Assembly: GCF_025947185.1 (NCBI RefSeq)
Contig: NZ_CP110001.1
Coordinates: 1,426,001 to 1,490,000 of the forward strand
Length of the DNA: 64,000 nt
Direction of reading: 5' to 3'
DNA from: Flavobacterium sp. N2038
GTDB lineage: Bacteria; Bacteroidota; Bacteroidia; Flavobacteriales; Flavobacteriaceae
Shown: positions 27,876 to 37,232 of the stretch, piece after piece
Layout of the letters: the number at the start of each line of letters is the position of its first letter
How positions within the stretch are numbered: position 1 is the first letter of the stretch
The notes under the pieces: model-generated
Told to the model about the DNA's origin: nothing
What the model saw: the letters and a program-made list of their open reading frames with translations, nothing else
Database searches by the model: none
Position numbers and translations under genes: made by a program

Positions 27876-28448
27876 ATGGCTACTGAAAATAAAAATTTAT
27901 CAGAATACGATAAAAACACAATCCCAAATGCGAAAGACTTTCGATTTGGGATTGTTGTTTCTGAGTGGAACGAAACGATAACAGAAGGACTTTATAACGG
28001 AGCTTTTGATGCCTTAGTTGATTGTAATGTTCCTGCACAACAAATCATTCGCTGGAATGTTCCGGGGAGTTTTGAGTTGATTTATGGCGCAAAAAAAATG
28101 CTGCAAACGCAGAATGTTGATGCTGTTATTGTAATTGGCTGTGTTATTCAGGGAGAAACAAAACATTTTGATTTTGTTTGTGAAGGTGTAACGCAAGGAA
28201 TTAAAGATTTGAATGTTCAAACAGATATTCCGGTTATCTTTTGTGTTTTAACAGATAATAACATGCAACAGTCTATTGATAGAAGTGGAGGAATTCACGG
28301 AAATAAAGGGACTGAGGCGGCAATTGCGGCAATTAAAATGGCATATATTCGCCAACAGGCTTCAATGTCACATCCGTTTAATCAGCCATTATTATCTTCC
28401 GGTGCGCTTCAAATCGAAGATACACCTCGAAAAATAGAAAACGAATAA
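27876..28448 (+). CDS. ribH: 6,7-dimethyl-8-ribityllumazine synthase RibH
   Basis: 190 residues. FGIVVSEWNETITEGLYNGA, VPGSFELIYGAKKM, VIGCVIQGETKHFDFVCEGVTQGI (catalytic His) and FCVLTDNNMQQSIDRSGG are all conserved. It makes the riboflavin precursor from the butanone phosphate and the aminouracil. The 30-residue C-terminal tail after AIKMAYIRQQ is longer than in many homologues and has no known role. Lies 82 bases downstream of the TPR gene. Confidence 0.97.
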   Translation: MATENKNLSEYDKNTIPNAKDFRFGIVVSEWNETITEGLYNGAFDALVDCNVPAQQIIRWNVPGSFELIYGAKKMLQTQNVDAVIVIGCVIQGETKHFDFVCEGVTQGIKDLNVQTDIPVIFCVLTDNNMQQSIDRSGGIHGNKGTEAAIAAIKMAYIRQQASMSHPFNQPLLSSGALQIEDTPRKIENE

Positions 28449-28467
28449 AACTCAGTTTTAGAATACT

Positions 28468-28505
28468 AAAGCCTATGTCTTTAAAAAGATATAGGCTTTT
28501 TTTTA
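28468..28505 (+). terminator. Terminator after ribH
   Basis: AAAGCCTATGTCTTT pairs with AAAGATATAGGCTTT (one G-T-type mismatch), followed by T8. Confidence 0.9.
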
Positions 28506-28583
28506 TGCTTTTTTTGTGATTTTACTAAGAATGAGATGTTTAAGATTTGTATTACATTTGAGATGATTCAAAACGAAATTCTT

Positions 28584-29267
28584 ATGAAAAAACTAGTACT
28601 ATTTATTTTTCTTATTTCATGTTTTAGTATACTTAATGCTCAGTCTAAGATTAATCAAGGTCTAAAAGCAGCATTAGATTCGATTATGAAATCTGATCAG
28701 ATTCTGAGAGAATATATAGATTCTGAAACAACTGAGGTTAGGAAAAAAGAAATCTTAAAAGAGATAGGACGTGAAAACGATGCCACTTTCAGAAATAGAA
28801 TCTGGTTGACTATAAATACACAAGATTCTATTAATTTAATAAAAGTAGAAAAGATAATTGCGAGTTATGGTTATCCGGGAAAAAGTTTAGTAGGAGAACC
28901 TACAAATATAGCTGCGTGGTATGTTATTCAGCATACTTCTAAAATTGCTAAATATTTGCCTTTGATTGAAAAGGAAGCTAAAAGAGGTGAAATACCTTTT
29001 ACTAATTTTGCTATGATGCAGGATCGTTGTCTGACCCAGCAGGGAAAAGAACAAATTTATGGAACGCAGGGACAGGGAAAATATGTGTTGAATAAAGAAA
29101 CCGGTAAGAATGAATTTTTTAGTTATGTTTCTCCTATAAAAAATCCCGAAAAAGTTAATGAACTTAGAAAGAAAGCCGGTTTTACTACGACTGTAGAAGA
29201 AAATGCAGAGCGAATGGGTATAAAATATAAGATTTATTCACTAGATGAAATTGCAAAAATGAAGTAA
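28584..29267 (+). CDS. Secreted protein resembling DUF6624
   Basis: 227 residues from ATG 28584, giving a signal peptide MKKLVLFIFLISCFSILNAQ; longer starts put extra charged residues before it. The segment LPLIEKEAKRGEIPFTNFAMMQDRCLTQQGKEQIYGTQ is like the DUF6624 family, known to me only as a domain of unknown function in Bacteroidota and actinobacteria. The C-terminus contains KYKIYSLDEIAKM. Periplasmic or surface. No neighbours on the same transcript. Confidence 0.75.
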   Translation: MKKLVLFIFLISCFSILNAQSKINQGLKAALDSIMKSDQILREYIDSETTEVRKKEILKEIGRENDATFRNRIWLTINTQDSINLIKVEKIIASYGYPGKSLVGEPTNIAAWYVIQHTSKIAKYLPLIEKEAKRGEIPFTNFAMMQDRCLTQQGKEQIYGTQGQGKYVLNKETGKNEFFSYVSPIKNPEKVNELRKKAGFTTTVEENAERMGIKYKIYSLDEIAKMK

Positions 29268-29366
29268 TTTGTCTTGAGGTAATGTGCAATCTTTCTGTTT
29301 TTTAGACTATTGTAGTTTTTGTTTTTTTTATGATATTCCATATCTCAAAAGCCAAGCAAAATTCAC

Positions 29367-29374
29367 TAAATTTG
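29367..29374 (+). promoter_or_regulatory. -7 box TAAATTTG for mutL
   Basis: TAnnTTTG match 52 bases before ATG 29427. It would drive the mutL-rhomboid-rhomboid-EEP series. Confidence 0.55.
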
Positions 29375-29426
29375 TGCTTCTTGGTTTTTATTCTAAACCG
29401 TAAACTTTAAAACTATTTTTACTTAA

Positions 29427-31364
29427 ATGTCGAGTATTATTCAATTACTTCCTGATCACGTTGCTAACCAGATTGCTGCTGGAGAAGTGGTTCAAAGGCC
29501 CGCTTCAGTCGTAAAAGAACTGTTAGAAAATGCTGTTGATGCAAAGGCAACTGATATCAAGTTAATTATAAAAGATGCCGGCAAATCTTTGGTTCAGGTT
29601 ATTGATAATGGTCAGGGAATGACGGTTACTGATGCTCGTTTATGTTTTGAGCGTCACGCTACTTCAAAAATTCGCCAGGCAGAGGATTTGTTTTCACTTC
29701 ATACTAAAGGGTTTCGTGGTGAAGCTTTGGCTTCTATTGCTGCGATTGCGCATATGGAAATGAAAACAAAACAAGATCAGGATGAACTGGGAACACATAT
29801 TGTTATTGAGGGAAGTAAATTTATCTCGCAGGAAGTGGCGGTTTTGCCAAAAGGAACCTCATTTGCTGTTAAAAACTTATTTTTTAATATTCCGGCACGT
29901 CGTAATTTCTTAAAGTCAGATACGGTTGAATTTCGTCATGTAATGGATGAATTTCAGCGTGTAGCTCTGGCACATCCAAACATTCATTTTAGTTTTTACC
30001 ATAACGGAAGCGAATTGTATAATTTGCCTGCCGCAGGATATCGCCAGCGAATTGTTGGGATTATGTCTGGTAAAACCAATGAAAAGTTAGTTCCGGTTAC
30101 AGAAGATACAGAAATTATAAATGTTCAGGGTTTTGTTTGTAAACCTGAATTTGCGAAGAAAAACAGGGGAGAACAGTTCTTTTTTGTAAACGATCGTTTT
30201 ATCAAAAGCGGGTATTTGCATCATGCAGTCATGGCGGCTTATGACGGACTTTTGAAAGATGGTTCGCAGCCTAGTTATTTTTTATTTTTGCAGGTTCCGC
30301 CTAATACAATTGATATCAATATTCATCCAACAAAAACAGAAATTAAGTTTGATGATGAGCAAGCATTATATGCTATTTTAAGAGCCTCAATAAAGCATAG
30401 TTTAGGGCAATTTAATGTGGCTCCGGTTTTGGATTTTGACAGAGATGCAAATTTAGACACGCCATATCATTATAAAGATTTAGAGGCTGAAACGCCAACC
30501 ATTCAGGTTGATGGAAGTTTTAATCCGTTTACAGACGATAAAACAAATCAGCATTATACAAAATCGGGTTCGGGATATAGCTCAGGATCAGGGTCAACAT
30601 ATAGTTCAGGATCAGGATCATCATCATCTGGGTCGTCTTATTCAGGTTATTCTAAGCGAGTAGAGCCTACTGCAAGCTGGGAAAGTTTGTATGTTGGTCT
30701 GGATGTAGAAAGTACTGAGAGTATTGAGAGTTCGCCATTTACATTTGAAAATGAAGAAGTAACTTCTTCTTTGTTTAATGATGATGAGGTAGAGCAGGCA
30801 AGTCAGAAAACATATCAGATTCATAAAAAATACATCGTTTCGCCTATTAAATCCGGAATGGTGATTGTAGATCAGCAACGTGCGCATCAGCGTATTTTGT
30901 ATGAACAGTTCCTTTTAAATATGACGGTAAATCAAGCCTCTAGTCAACAGTTGCTTTTTCCATTGGATTTATTTTATTCGGCATCAGAAATGGAATTGAT
31001 TGAGGAATTAAAACCTTCATTGGAAACTACCGGATTTGTTTTTGATGAGGCAAAAACAGATCATGTTGTAATTTCGGGAATTCCTGTAAATATTACAGAG
31101 AGTGAGGTTTCTATGGTAATTGAGCAATTATTAAGCGACCTCCAGGACGGAATTCCAGCCAATAGTTATAGTCAGAATGATACGATAGCCAAATCGATGG
31201 CAAAAAGTTTGGCGGTTAAAACCGGATCTTATTTGACCGAAAAAGAACAAGATAATTTAGTAAACGGTTTGTTTGGTTGTAAAGATCCCAATATATCACC
31301 TTTTCAGAAACCTACTTTTATCACGATGCGTGTTGAAGATATAGATAAAAAGTTTGCCTTATGA
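29427..31364 (+). CDS. mutL: DNA mismatch repair protein MutL
   Basis: 645 residues. GHKL ATPase N-terminal domain: ELLENAVDAKATDI, DNGQGM, KGFRGEALASIA. A Ser/Gly-rich linker of about 35 residues (near 390-420) joins the C-terminal dimerisation domain. The endonuclease motif DQHAx2Ex4E of nicking MutL proteins is degenerate here: residues 482-493 read DQQRAHQRILYE, losing His and one Glu. So it may not nick DNA. It starts the four-gene plus-strand series that includes two rhomboids and an EEP hydrolase; the next start overlaps its stop by four bases. Confidence 0.96.
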   Translation: MSSIIQLLPDHVANQIAAGEVVQRPASVVKELLENAVDAKATDIKLIIKDAGKSLVQVIDNGQGMTVTDARLCFERHATSKIRQAEDLFSLHTKGFRGEALASIAAIAHMEMKTKQDQDELGTHIVIEGSKFISQEVAVLPKGTSFAVKNLFFNIPARRNFLKSDTVEFRHVMDEFQRVALAHPNIHFSFYHNGSELYNLPAAGYRQRIVGIMSGKTNEKLVPVTEDTEIINVQGFVCKPEFAKKNRGEQFFFVNDRFIKSGYLHHAVMAAYDGLLKDGSQPSYFLFLQVPPNTIDINIHPTKTEIKFDDEQALYAILRASIKHSLGQFNVAPVLDFDRDANLDTPYHYKDLEAETPTIQVDGSFNPFTDDKTNQHYTKSGSGYSSGSGSTYSSGSGSSSSGSSYSGYSKRVEPTASWESLYVGLDVESTESIESSPFTFENEEVTSSLFNDDEVEQASQKTYQIHKKYIVSPIKSGMVIVDQQRAHQRILYEQFLLNMTVNQASSQQLLFPLDLFYSASEMELIEELKPSLETTGFVFDEAKTDHVVISGIPVNITESEVSMVIEQLLSDLQDGIPANSYSQNDTIAKSMAKSLAVKTGSYLTEKEQDNLVNGLFGCKDPNISPFQKPTFITMRVEDIDKKFAL

Positions 31365-32110
31365 TGAATATAACTCCTGTTGTAAAACAACTGCTTGTAA
31401 TTAATATTATATTTTTTATTGGTGCTCAGTTAGTGCCTGTTTCTTATGAATATTTAGCGCTTTTTTTTCCTGAAAATCCCGGGTTTAAGATTTGGCAGCC
31501 AATAACTCATATGTTTATGCATGGAGGATTTGCTCATATTGCATTTAATATGTTTGCATTATATTCTTTTGGCTCGACCTTAGAGCATTTTTGGGGAGGG
31601 AAGAAATTTTTGTTTTTCTATATTTCTTGTGGACTTGGTGCGGCATTGGTAAATTTTGCTGTGAATTATTATTTCTATCAGGATAGTTTAAACATTTTAC
31701 TCGCAAATGGTTTTCATAAACCTGATATTTTGAGTTTGTTAAACGAAGGTAAAATCGATACAAGATGGCAACAAATCCTAACAGTTTCAGAGTTTAAGCA
31801 CTTTACAGAGGCTTATTTAGGAACAGTTGTAGGAGCATCTGGAGCTATTTATGGATTGCTTATTGCATTTACTTTTATGTTTCCAAATGCAGAACTTGGA
31901 ATTATGTTTATACCAATTCCGATAAAAGCGAAGTATTTTGTGCCAGTATACATGCTTTTATTTGATGGTTTTTTTGGAATATTTGGAAACTCTTTAATGG
32001 GAATAGATTCTGGAATTGCACATTACGCTCATATTGGTGGTGCGTTTTTTGGCTTTATGATTATGTGGTACTGGAAAAAAAATCAGTTTAATAACAATCG
32101 TTGGAATTAA
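31361..32110 (+). CDS. Rhomboid intramembrane serine protease 1
   Basis: 249 residues with six membrane helices. Catalytic serine S160 in GASGAIYG and histidine in YAHIGGAFFGF; HMFMHGGFAHIAFNMFALY supplies the oxyanion His/Asn. Start overlaps the mutL stop by four bases (ATGA), so it depends on mutL translation. Substrates are not predictable. Confidence 0.94.
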   Translation: MMNITPVVKQLLVINIIFFIGAQLVPVSYEYLALFFPENPGFKIWQPITHMFMHGGFAHIAFNMFALYSFGSTLEHFWGGKKFLFFYISCGLGAALVNFAVNYYFYQDSLNILLANGFHKPDILSLLNEGKIDTRWQQILTVSEFKHFTEAYLGTVVGASGAIYGLLIAFTFMFPNAELGIMFIPIPIKAKYFVPVYMLLFDGFFGIFGNSLMGIDSGIAHYAHIGGAFFGFMIMWYWKKNQFNNNRWN

Positions 32111-32155
32111 TTTTTAACTTTAATTAATTAACTTTAAAGACCAAAAGAAGACTTT

Positions 32156-33019
32156 ATGAATATTCTTGACGATTTAAAATTGCAATATAGATTGGGAGGT
32201 ATAGCAATGCGTGTTATTTATTGGAATGTCGCTTGTTTCTTGATTTCTTTAGTTTTTTTCTATCAATATTCTGGTGGCGGTTTTGCTTATCCGAGTTGGC
32301 TGGCATTGTCCTCAGATCCTCAGGTTTTTTTATTTAAGCCATGGACGTTTTTAACTTATGCTTTCTTTCATTTTGATTTTTGGCATCTGTTGTTTAATAT
32401 GATGGTACTAAATTTTGCAAGCAATTTGTTTCTGACTTTTTTTACTCAAAAGCAGTATTTAGGACTATATATTCTGGGAGCTGTTTTTTCCGGAATTGCA
32501 TTTGCTTTGAGTTTTTATATTTTAAATATATCAGCTCCAATAGTTGGAGCATCAGCCGCAATTATGGCAATTTTAGTTGCTGTAACCACTTACCAGCCGC
32601 TTATGGGTGTGCGCCTTATGTTTTTTGGTAATGTAAAATTGTGGCATATAACAGCTGTAATTTTAATTTTAGATTTAATGCAGTTTCGTTTAGGTAATAT
32701 GGGAGGTCATATCTCGCATTTAGCCGGAGCAGTTTTTGGCTTTATATTTATAAAATTGCTTCAAAATGGTACAGATTTGAGTATCATTGTTTCAAAAGTA
32801 TTAGACTTTTTTACTAATCTTTTTAGAAAATCCCCAACGACCCCATTTACAAAAGTTCATAAAAATTACAAAAAACCTACAGAAAAAGTAACATCAAGAA
32901 TTGTAACAAAAGACAAAACGCAACAACAAATTGATGAAATTTTAGATAAGATTAGCCAGTCTGGTTATGATTGTCTCACAAAAGAAGAAAAAGAGTTTTT
33001 ATTTAAAGCTGGGAAATAA
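32156..33019 (+). CDS. Rhomboid intramembrane serine protease 2
   Basis: 287 residues, a second rhomboid with catalytic serine S133 in GASAAIMA and the histidine in GGHISHLAGAVFGF. FFHFDFWHLLFNMMVLNF is the L1/TM2 segment. About 60 residues of cytoplasmic basic tail follow the last helix, ending with a small helical motif (DEILDKISQSGYDCLTKEEK), absent from the first rhomboid. 45 bases after rhomboid 1 and 17 before the EEP gene. Confidence 0.93.
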   Translation: MNILDDLKLQYRLGGIAMRVIYWNVACFLISLVFFYQYSGGGFAYPSWLALSSDPQVFLFKPWTFLTYAFFHFDFWHLLFNMMVLNFASNLFLTFFTQKQYLGLYILGAVFSGIAFALSFYILNISAPIVGASAAIMAILVAVTTYQPLMGVRLMFFGNVKLWHITAVILILDLMQFRLGNMGGHISHLAGAVFGFIFIKLLQNGTDLSIIVSKVLDFFTNLFRKSPTTPFTKVHKNYKKPTEKVTSRIVTKDKTQQQIDEILDKISQSGYDCLTKEEKEFLFKAGK

Positions 33020-33036
33020 TCCTTTTAGCAAATAAT

Positions 33037-34083
33037 ATGAAAAACCTTTCGTGGTTTAATAAAATAATGTTTTTTCTAAACATAGTGCTAACTGTGCTTA
33101 CATTTAGTGTCTATGTTTTACCTTTTTTAGCACCTAAGAGCTTTCCGCTTTTATCGGTGCTTACGTTGTTTATGCCGGCCTTTTTTGTGTTAAACGGGTT
33201 CTTCTTTGTTTACTGGGCAATTCAGTTTAAAAAAAGACTTATTTTGTCTGGTTTGGTTTTGCTGACAGGTATTACATTTATTAGTAAATTTTATAAGTTT
33301 TCGGCAAAAGACTATGTAAAAGACGAAAAAGATTTCTCTGTAATGAGTTATAATGTTCGTCTTTTTAATGTTTTTAAATGGCTGGATCGCGATGATATTC
33401 CGGAGATGATTAAGGCGTTTATAGACGAGAAAGATCCTGATATTTTATGTATTCAGGAATATTCAAATTCAGCACATCTGGATTTAAAAGTGTATCCGCA
33501 TCGTTATATTTTTATCGATGGAAACAAAATCAAAACCGGGCAGGCTATTTTTTCTAAGTTTCCTATTTTATACGAAGGGAATATAATCTTTCCTAATTCT
33601 GATAACAATGTTATTTATGCTGATATAAAGCGTGGTAAAGATATTATACGTGTTTATAATATGCACCTGCAGTCTATAAAGATCTCGCCGGATGTAAATG
33701 AGATTTCGAATGATATTGATAATGTAAATAAGAAAAAATCACAGCTTATTTATTCCAGAATTAGTAAAGGGTTTAGGCAGCAGCAGGAACAGGCTGAGAT
33801 ATTCAGAGATAATATCAAGCAATGTAAAAATCCAATTATTATTTGTGGAGACATGAATAATAGTCCCTTTTCGTATGTTTACCGAAATATAAAAGGAAAA
33901 CTTAAGGATGCTTTTGAAGAAGCCGGAGAAGGATTCGGTGCTACTTATAAGTTTAAATATTATCCGGCGCGAATAGATTATATCTTTACTGACAATACAA
34001 TGAAAGTAAAGCAATTTGAAAGCTTTCCTGATTTTGAAAACTCAGATCATTACCCAATAATGACAAGACTTTCAATGGAATAA
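33037..34083 (+). CDS. Membrane-anchored endonuclease/exonuclease/phosphatase (EEP) protein
   Basis: 348 residues. Two or three membrane helices (residues 10-90), then the EEP domain: VMSYNVRLFNVF, ILCIQEYSNS (catalytic Glu), YNMHLQS, ICGDMNNSPFS (Asp, Asn) and FPDFENSDHYPIM (Asp-His). All catalytic residues are present. Substrate could be a nucleic acid, phosphoinositide or sphingomyelin-like lipid; not resolvable. Last gene of the mutL operon. Confidence 0.92.
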   Translation: MKNLSWFNKIMFFLNIVLTVLTFSVYVLPFLAPKSFPLLSVLTLFMPAFFVLNGFFFVYWAIQFKKRLILSGLVLLTGITFISKFYKFSAKDYVKDEKDFSVMSYNVRLFNVFKWLDRDDIPEMIKAFIDEKDPDILCIQEYSNSAHLDLKVYPHRYIFIDGNKIKTGQAIFSKFPILYEGNIIFPNSDNNVIYADIKRGKDIIRVYNMHLQSIKISPDVNEISNDIDNVNKKKSQLIYSRISKGFRQQQEQAEIFRDNIKQCKNPIIICGDMNNSPFSYVYRNIKGKLKDAFEEAGEGFGATYKFKYYPARIDYIFTDNTMKVKQFESFPDFENSDHYPIMTRLSME

Positions 34084-34136
34084 AGTTGTAGAAAAAGCAA
34101 TTTTTAGAAATCCAAATTCTAAAAATTTTAATAAAA

Positions 34137-34775
34137 TTAAAGTCCTGTTAATTTCTGTGTTTTCAAATAATCTACTGCAAATTTACCTTCATTAAACATT
34201 AGGTCAAGAACGCTTAAATTGTTGATGAAGCCATGTTTGTCATCAAAAACCTGTGTATATTTTTCAAAAGTATTTGGATCTTTTTTTCCGTTTGCTAAAT
34301 ATCTAAAGTCAGAAATATTTTCCAGTTCGTGAAAATACTCAGTAGTTTTTCCGAACTCTAATTTCATTCGAAGACATTTTGATACAAGATCAAAAACTTC
34401 CAGATTTAAATCCATTAAATACGTGTGTTTTTTTTCGAAAACAGGAGCAATGTCATCTTCAAAAAATTCAAAGAAAGGAGAGCTTCTGTAAGCGGCTTCA
34501 AGGGATTTGAAATGTTGTTTTTGCCAGTCAAAATCGTTTTCTATTAAAACGTCTTTCGTTTTTTGATGCACCGATTTTGAATGCTTTATTGGAATGTTTA
34601 ATAGCTGAATTCCATTAGGGCTATAAATATAAGTACGGTTCCTGTTGGTCTGCTTCTGAAAATTATCTTCCATCTCAAAAGTAATAGTCTCAGATTGAGC
34701 CATTACAGCAAAGTGACTGATTGAAGGGAAATAAGTAGGAAGTAGTATAGAATTCATTTTGTTTTCTTGTTTCAA
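34137..34775 (-). CDS. WbqC-family protein
   Basis: 212 residues. LLPTYFPSISHFAVMAQSETITFEMEDNFQKQT and RTYIYSPNGIQLLNIPIKHSKS are the WbqC-like (PF08889) signature; the family is linked with O-antigen loci but has no proven activity. Located downstream of lepB with an inverted repeat between, so possibly on its own transcript. The N-terminal four residues (MKQE) before MNSILLPTYFPS may not be used; an internal ATG at 34757 is a viable start. Confidence 0.88.
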   Translation of the reverse strand: MKQENKMNSILLPTYFPSISHFAVMAQSETITFEMEDNFQKQTNRNRTYIYSPNGIQLLNIPIKHSKSVHQKTKDVLIENDFDWQKQHFKSLEAAYRSSPFFEFFEDDIAPVFEKKHTYLMDLNLEVFDLVSKCLRMKLEFGKTTEYFHELENISDFRYLANGKKDPNTFEKYTQVFDDKHGFINNLSVLDLMFNEGKFAVDYLKTQKLTGL

Positions 34776-34783
34776 GTTAAAAA

Positions 34784-34840
34784 GTTTCAGGTTTCAGGTT
34801 TCACGTTTATTACGTTAACTTGAAACCTGAAACCTGAAAC
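34784..34840. repeat. 20-bp inverted repeat (GTTTCAGGTTTCA family)
   Basis: Arms 34784-34803 and 34821-34840 are exact reverse complements. The same family brackets a terminator at 45587-45729. Lies after lepB, where it can fold as a terminator. Confidence 0.85.
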
Positions 34841-34859
34841 AAAAATAACGTATTATTTT

Positions 34860-36434
34860 TTATGCTTTATTTTCTTTTCTTTTTCTCCAGAAAAAATCTC
34901 CGACAAAATATAGAGCCAGAACAATTAAGAAATATTTAAAGTAGGATTGCGGCTGACCTTCACCATCTACTGTGGTAAAGACTCTGCTCCATCTGATTTT
35001 ATTAATTCCTTTACCATTAGTATCCCAACTCATCCAGATGAAAACAGGTTTTCCAACAATGTGATCTTCCGGAGTATAACCAAAGTAACGGGCGTCAAGA
35101 GAATTATGACGGTTGTCTCCCATCATCCAGTAGTAATTTTGTTTGAATGTATAAGTTGTAGCAGGTTTTCCGTTAATTAAAATTTCAGAACCTTTTACTT
35201 CTAATTTATTTCCTTCATAATTGGAGATGATTTCTTTGTATAACGGTAATACTTTAGTGTTTAAAGCAACTGTTTTTCCAGCCTGAGGAATGTATATTGG
35301 TCCCATATTGTCACAACTCCAATTGTTTGTTGTAGATGGTTTTCCGTCCTGATAATCCGGGAAAATACCATCTTCCGGACCTTTTACAATTTCTCTTTTT
35401 ACGCCAGTAATTCCTGGTATGTTTTTTATTCTGTCAACACTCGCCTGGGTTAAGGCTCTAAAGTAAAGAGTGTCCCTGTTTTTGCCAGTAAAACCAGCAC
35501 CGTCTGTGATGTCTAATTCTTTTAATAGTGCTTCAAAATCGATAGGCGTTTTACCATCGTATCCAACAGAATAAGAGTATTGAGGTTTAGCTCTTTCCGG
35601 TAATATTAGTTCTTTTCCGTTTATAAAAACAATACCATTTTTAATTTGTAATGAATCACCCGGAATACCAACGCAACGTTTTACGTAATTGGTTTTTTTG
35701 TCAATCGGTTTGTAGTAAAATTTATCGGCAGGAATATACATATTATATGCTGTATCTCTTGGCCAGTTGAATACTACAATATCATTGTTTTTTATTTTTT
35801 CAAAAGAAGGAAGTCTAAGGTAAGGTAATTGAGGCCAGCTCAAATACGATTTTACTTTTGCAAATGGAATAGTGTCATGAACCATTGGCAGAGCAACAGT
35901 GGTCATAGGAACTCTTGGTCCATAGTTTAGTTTGCTTACAAAAAGGAAATCTCCTATTAGCAATGATTTTTCTAATGACGAAGATGGAATTGTATAAGGC
36001 TGAACAACATAAGTATGTACTAAAGTTGCTACTATAACAGCAAAAAGAAGGGAGCTTATGGTGTCTGCCGTTTTGTTTTCCGGAGTAAGTGTTCTATTGG
36101 CGTTGTATTCTAATTTCTGAGTATAGTTTACATAGTAGATGTAAAATCCAAAAGTAAAAATTCCCAGAATAGTGTCTAAGGTTGTTTTTTTACCAAACGT
36201 TCTTAATGTTTCTACCCAAATTACCGGAAACATAATTAAGTTAATGATTGGTATAAAAAGGAGTAAAGTCCACCAGGTTGGTCTGCTGATGATTTTCATT
36301 AAAACGATAGCGTTATACACCGGAATTGCAGCTTCCCAACTTTTTCTTCCTGCTGCCTGATATAGTTTCCAGGTTCCTACAAAATGAATAATCTGTACGG
36401 CTAAGAAAAATACGAACCAAAGATATAGTGTCAT
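34860..36434 (-). CDS. lepB: Signal peptidase I LepB, large Bacteroidota form
   Basis: 524 residues, longer than most LepB. Two or more N-terminal membrane helices; then the periplasmic catalytic domain. Catalytic serine is in TIPSSSLEKSL, where the canonical SM is SL; the general-base lysine is in TNYVKRCVGIPGDSLQIKNG. MMGDNRHNSLDARYFG is box E. An insert of about 100 residues separates boxes D and E, and a C-terminal membrane helix follows. Cleaves signal peptides such as those of the exported proteins in this window. It follows dapB. Confidence 0.95.
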   Translation of the reverse strand: MTLYLWFVFFLAVQIIHFVGTWKLYQAAGRKSWEAAIPVYNAIVLMKIISRPTWWTLLLFIPIINLIMFPVIWVETLRTFGKKTTLDTILGIFTFGFYIYYVNYTQKLEYNANRTLTPENKTADTISSLLFAVIVATLVHTYVVQPYTIPSSSLEKSLLIGDFLFVSKLNYGPRVPMTTVALPMVHDTIPFAKVKSYLSWPQLPYLRLPSFEKIKNNDIVVFNWPRDTAYNMYIPADKFYYKPIDKKTNYVKRCVGIPGDSLQIKNGIVFINGKELILPERAKPQYSYSVGYDGKTPIDFEALLKELDITDGAGFTGKNRDTLYFRALTQASVDRIKNIPGITGVKREIVKGPEDGIFPDYQDGKPSTTNNWSCDNMGPIYIPQAGKTVALNTKVLPLYKEIISNYEGNKLEVKGSEILINGKPATTYTFKQNYYWMMGDNRHNSLDARYFGYTPEDHIVGKPVFIWMSWDTNGKGINKIRWSRVFTTVDGEGQPQSYFKYFLIVLALYFVGDFFWRKRKENKA

Positions 36435-36491
36435 AATATTTTGTTTATAGTTTTAGGTTTAAGATTTTAATTGATCTTAGACTTTATCAGT

Positions 36492-37193
36492 TTATTTTAA
36501 ATTTAGAACATCTTTCATGCTGAAAATTCCTGTTTTTCCAACAATCCATTCAGCGGCAATAACGGCTCCCAAAGCAAAACCTTCGCGGTTGTGAGCGGTG
36601 TGTTTTAATTCGATGCTGTCAACAACTGAGTCATAAGTCACGGTATGAGTTCCCGGAACATCACCAATTCTTTTTGCTTCAATGTGAATTTCATTTTTTG
36701 CCGCCTCTTCTAAGGTCCAATTGTTGTAATTGCTGTTTTCGATAACACCTTTTGCTAATGAAATTGCTGTTCCGCTTGGCGCATCAAGTTTCTGAGTATG
36801 ATGAATTTCTTCCATCGTTACTTTATAAGAATCAAATTGTGCCATTATTTTAGCCAGATACTCATTCAGTTCGAAGAAAATATTTACGCCTAAGCTAAAA
36901 TTAGAGCTCGAAATAAATGCACCTTGTTTTTCATTACAAAGTTTTACCATTTCATCATAATGCTCTAACCATCCTGTGGTTCCTGAAACAACGGGAACAT
37001 TTGCATTAAAACTATTTGATATGTTGGCAACGGCTGCAGTTGGAATACTGAAGTCGATTGCGACATCTGCGGTTGAAAGTCCGTCGTATGTGTTGAATTC
37101 GTCTTTCTTTAAAACAATTTCATGACCTCTTTCCAAAGCAATTCTTTCGATTACTTTACCCATTTTTCCGTATCCTAAAAGCGCAATTTTCAT
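36492..37193 (-). CDS. dapB: 4-hydroxy-tetrahydrodipicolinate reductase DapB
   Basis: 233 residues, short form. LLGYGKMGKVIERIA binds NAD(P)H; VSGTTGWLEHY, SSNFSLGVNIF and EIHHTQKLDAPSGTA (catalytic His and Lys) are all present. Second reduction step to meso-diaminopimelate and lysine. Located between DUF5683 and lepB in the conserved parAB cluster. Confidence 0.96.
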   Translation of the reverse strand: MKIALLGYGKMGKVIERIALERGHEIVLKKDEFNTYDGLSTADVAIDFSIPTAAVANISNSFNANVPVVSGTTGWLEHYDEMVKLCNEKQGAFISSSNFSLGVNIFFELNEYLAKIMAQFDSYKVTMEEIHHTQKLDAPSGTAISLAKGVIENSNYNNWTLEEAAKNEIHIEAKRIGDVPGTHTVTYDSVVDSIELKHTAHNREGFALGAVIAAEWIVGKTGIFSMKDVLNLK

Positions 37194-37232
37194 TTTGTAA
37201 GTGTTTGTTAATTTTAAATAGAAGGAAACTAT

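Noticed and set aside
34798..34806. TTTCACGTTT as a parS half-site
   Set aside because: It is part of the GTTTCAGGTTTCA inverted repeat and lacks the other half.
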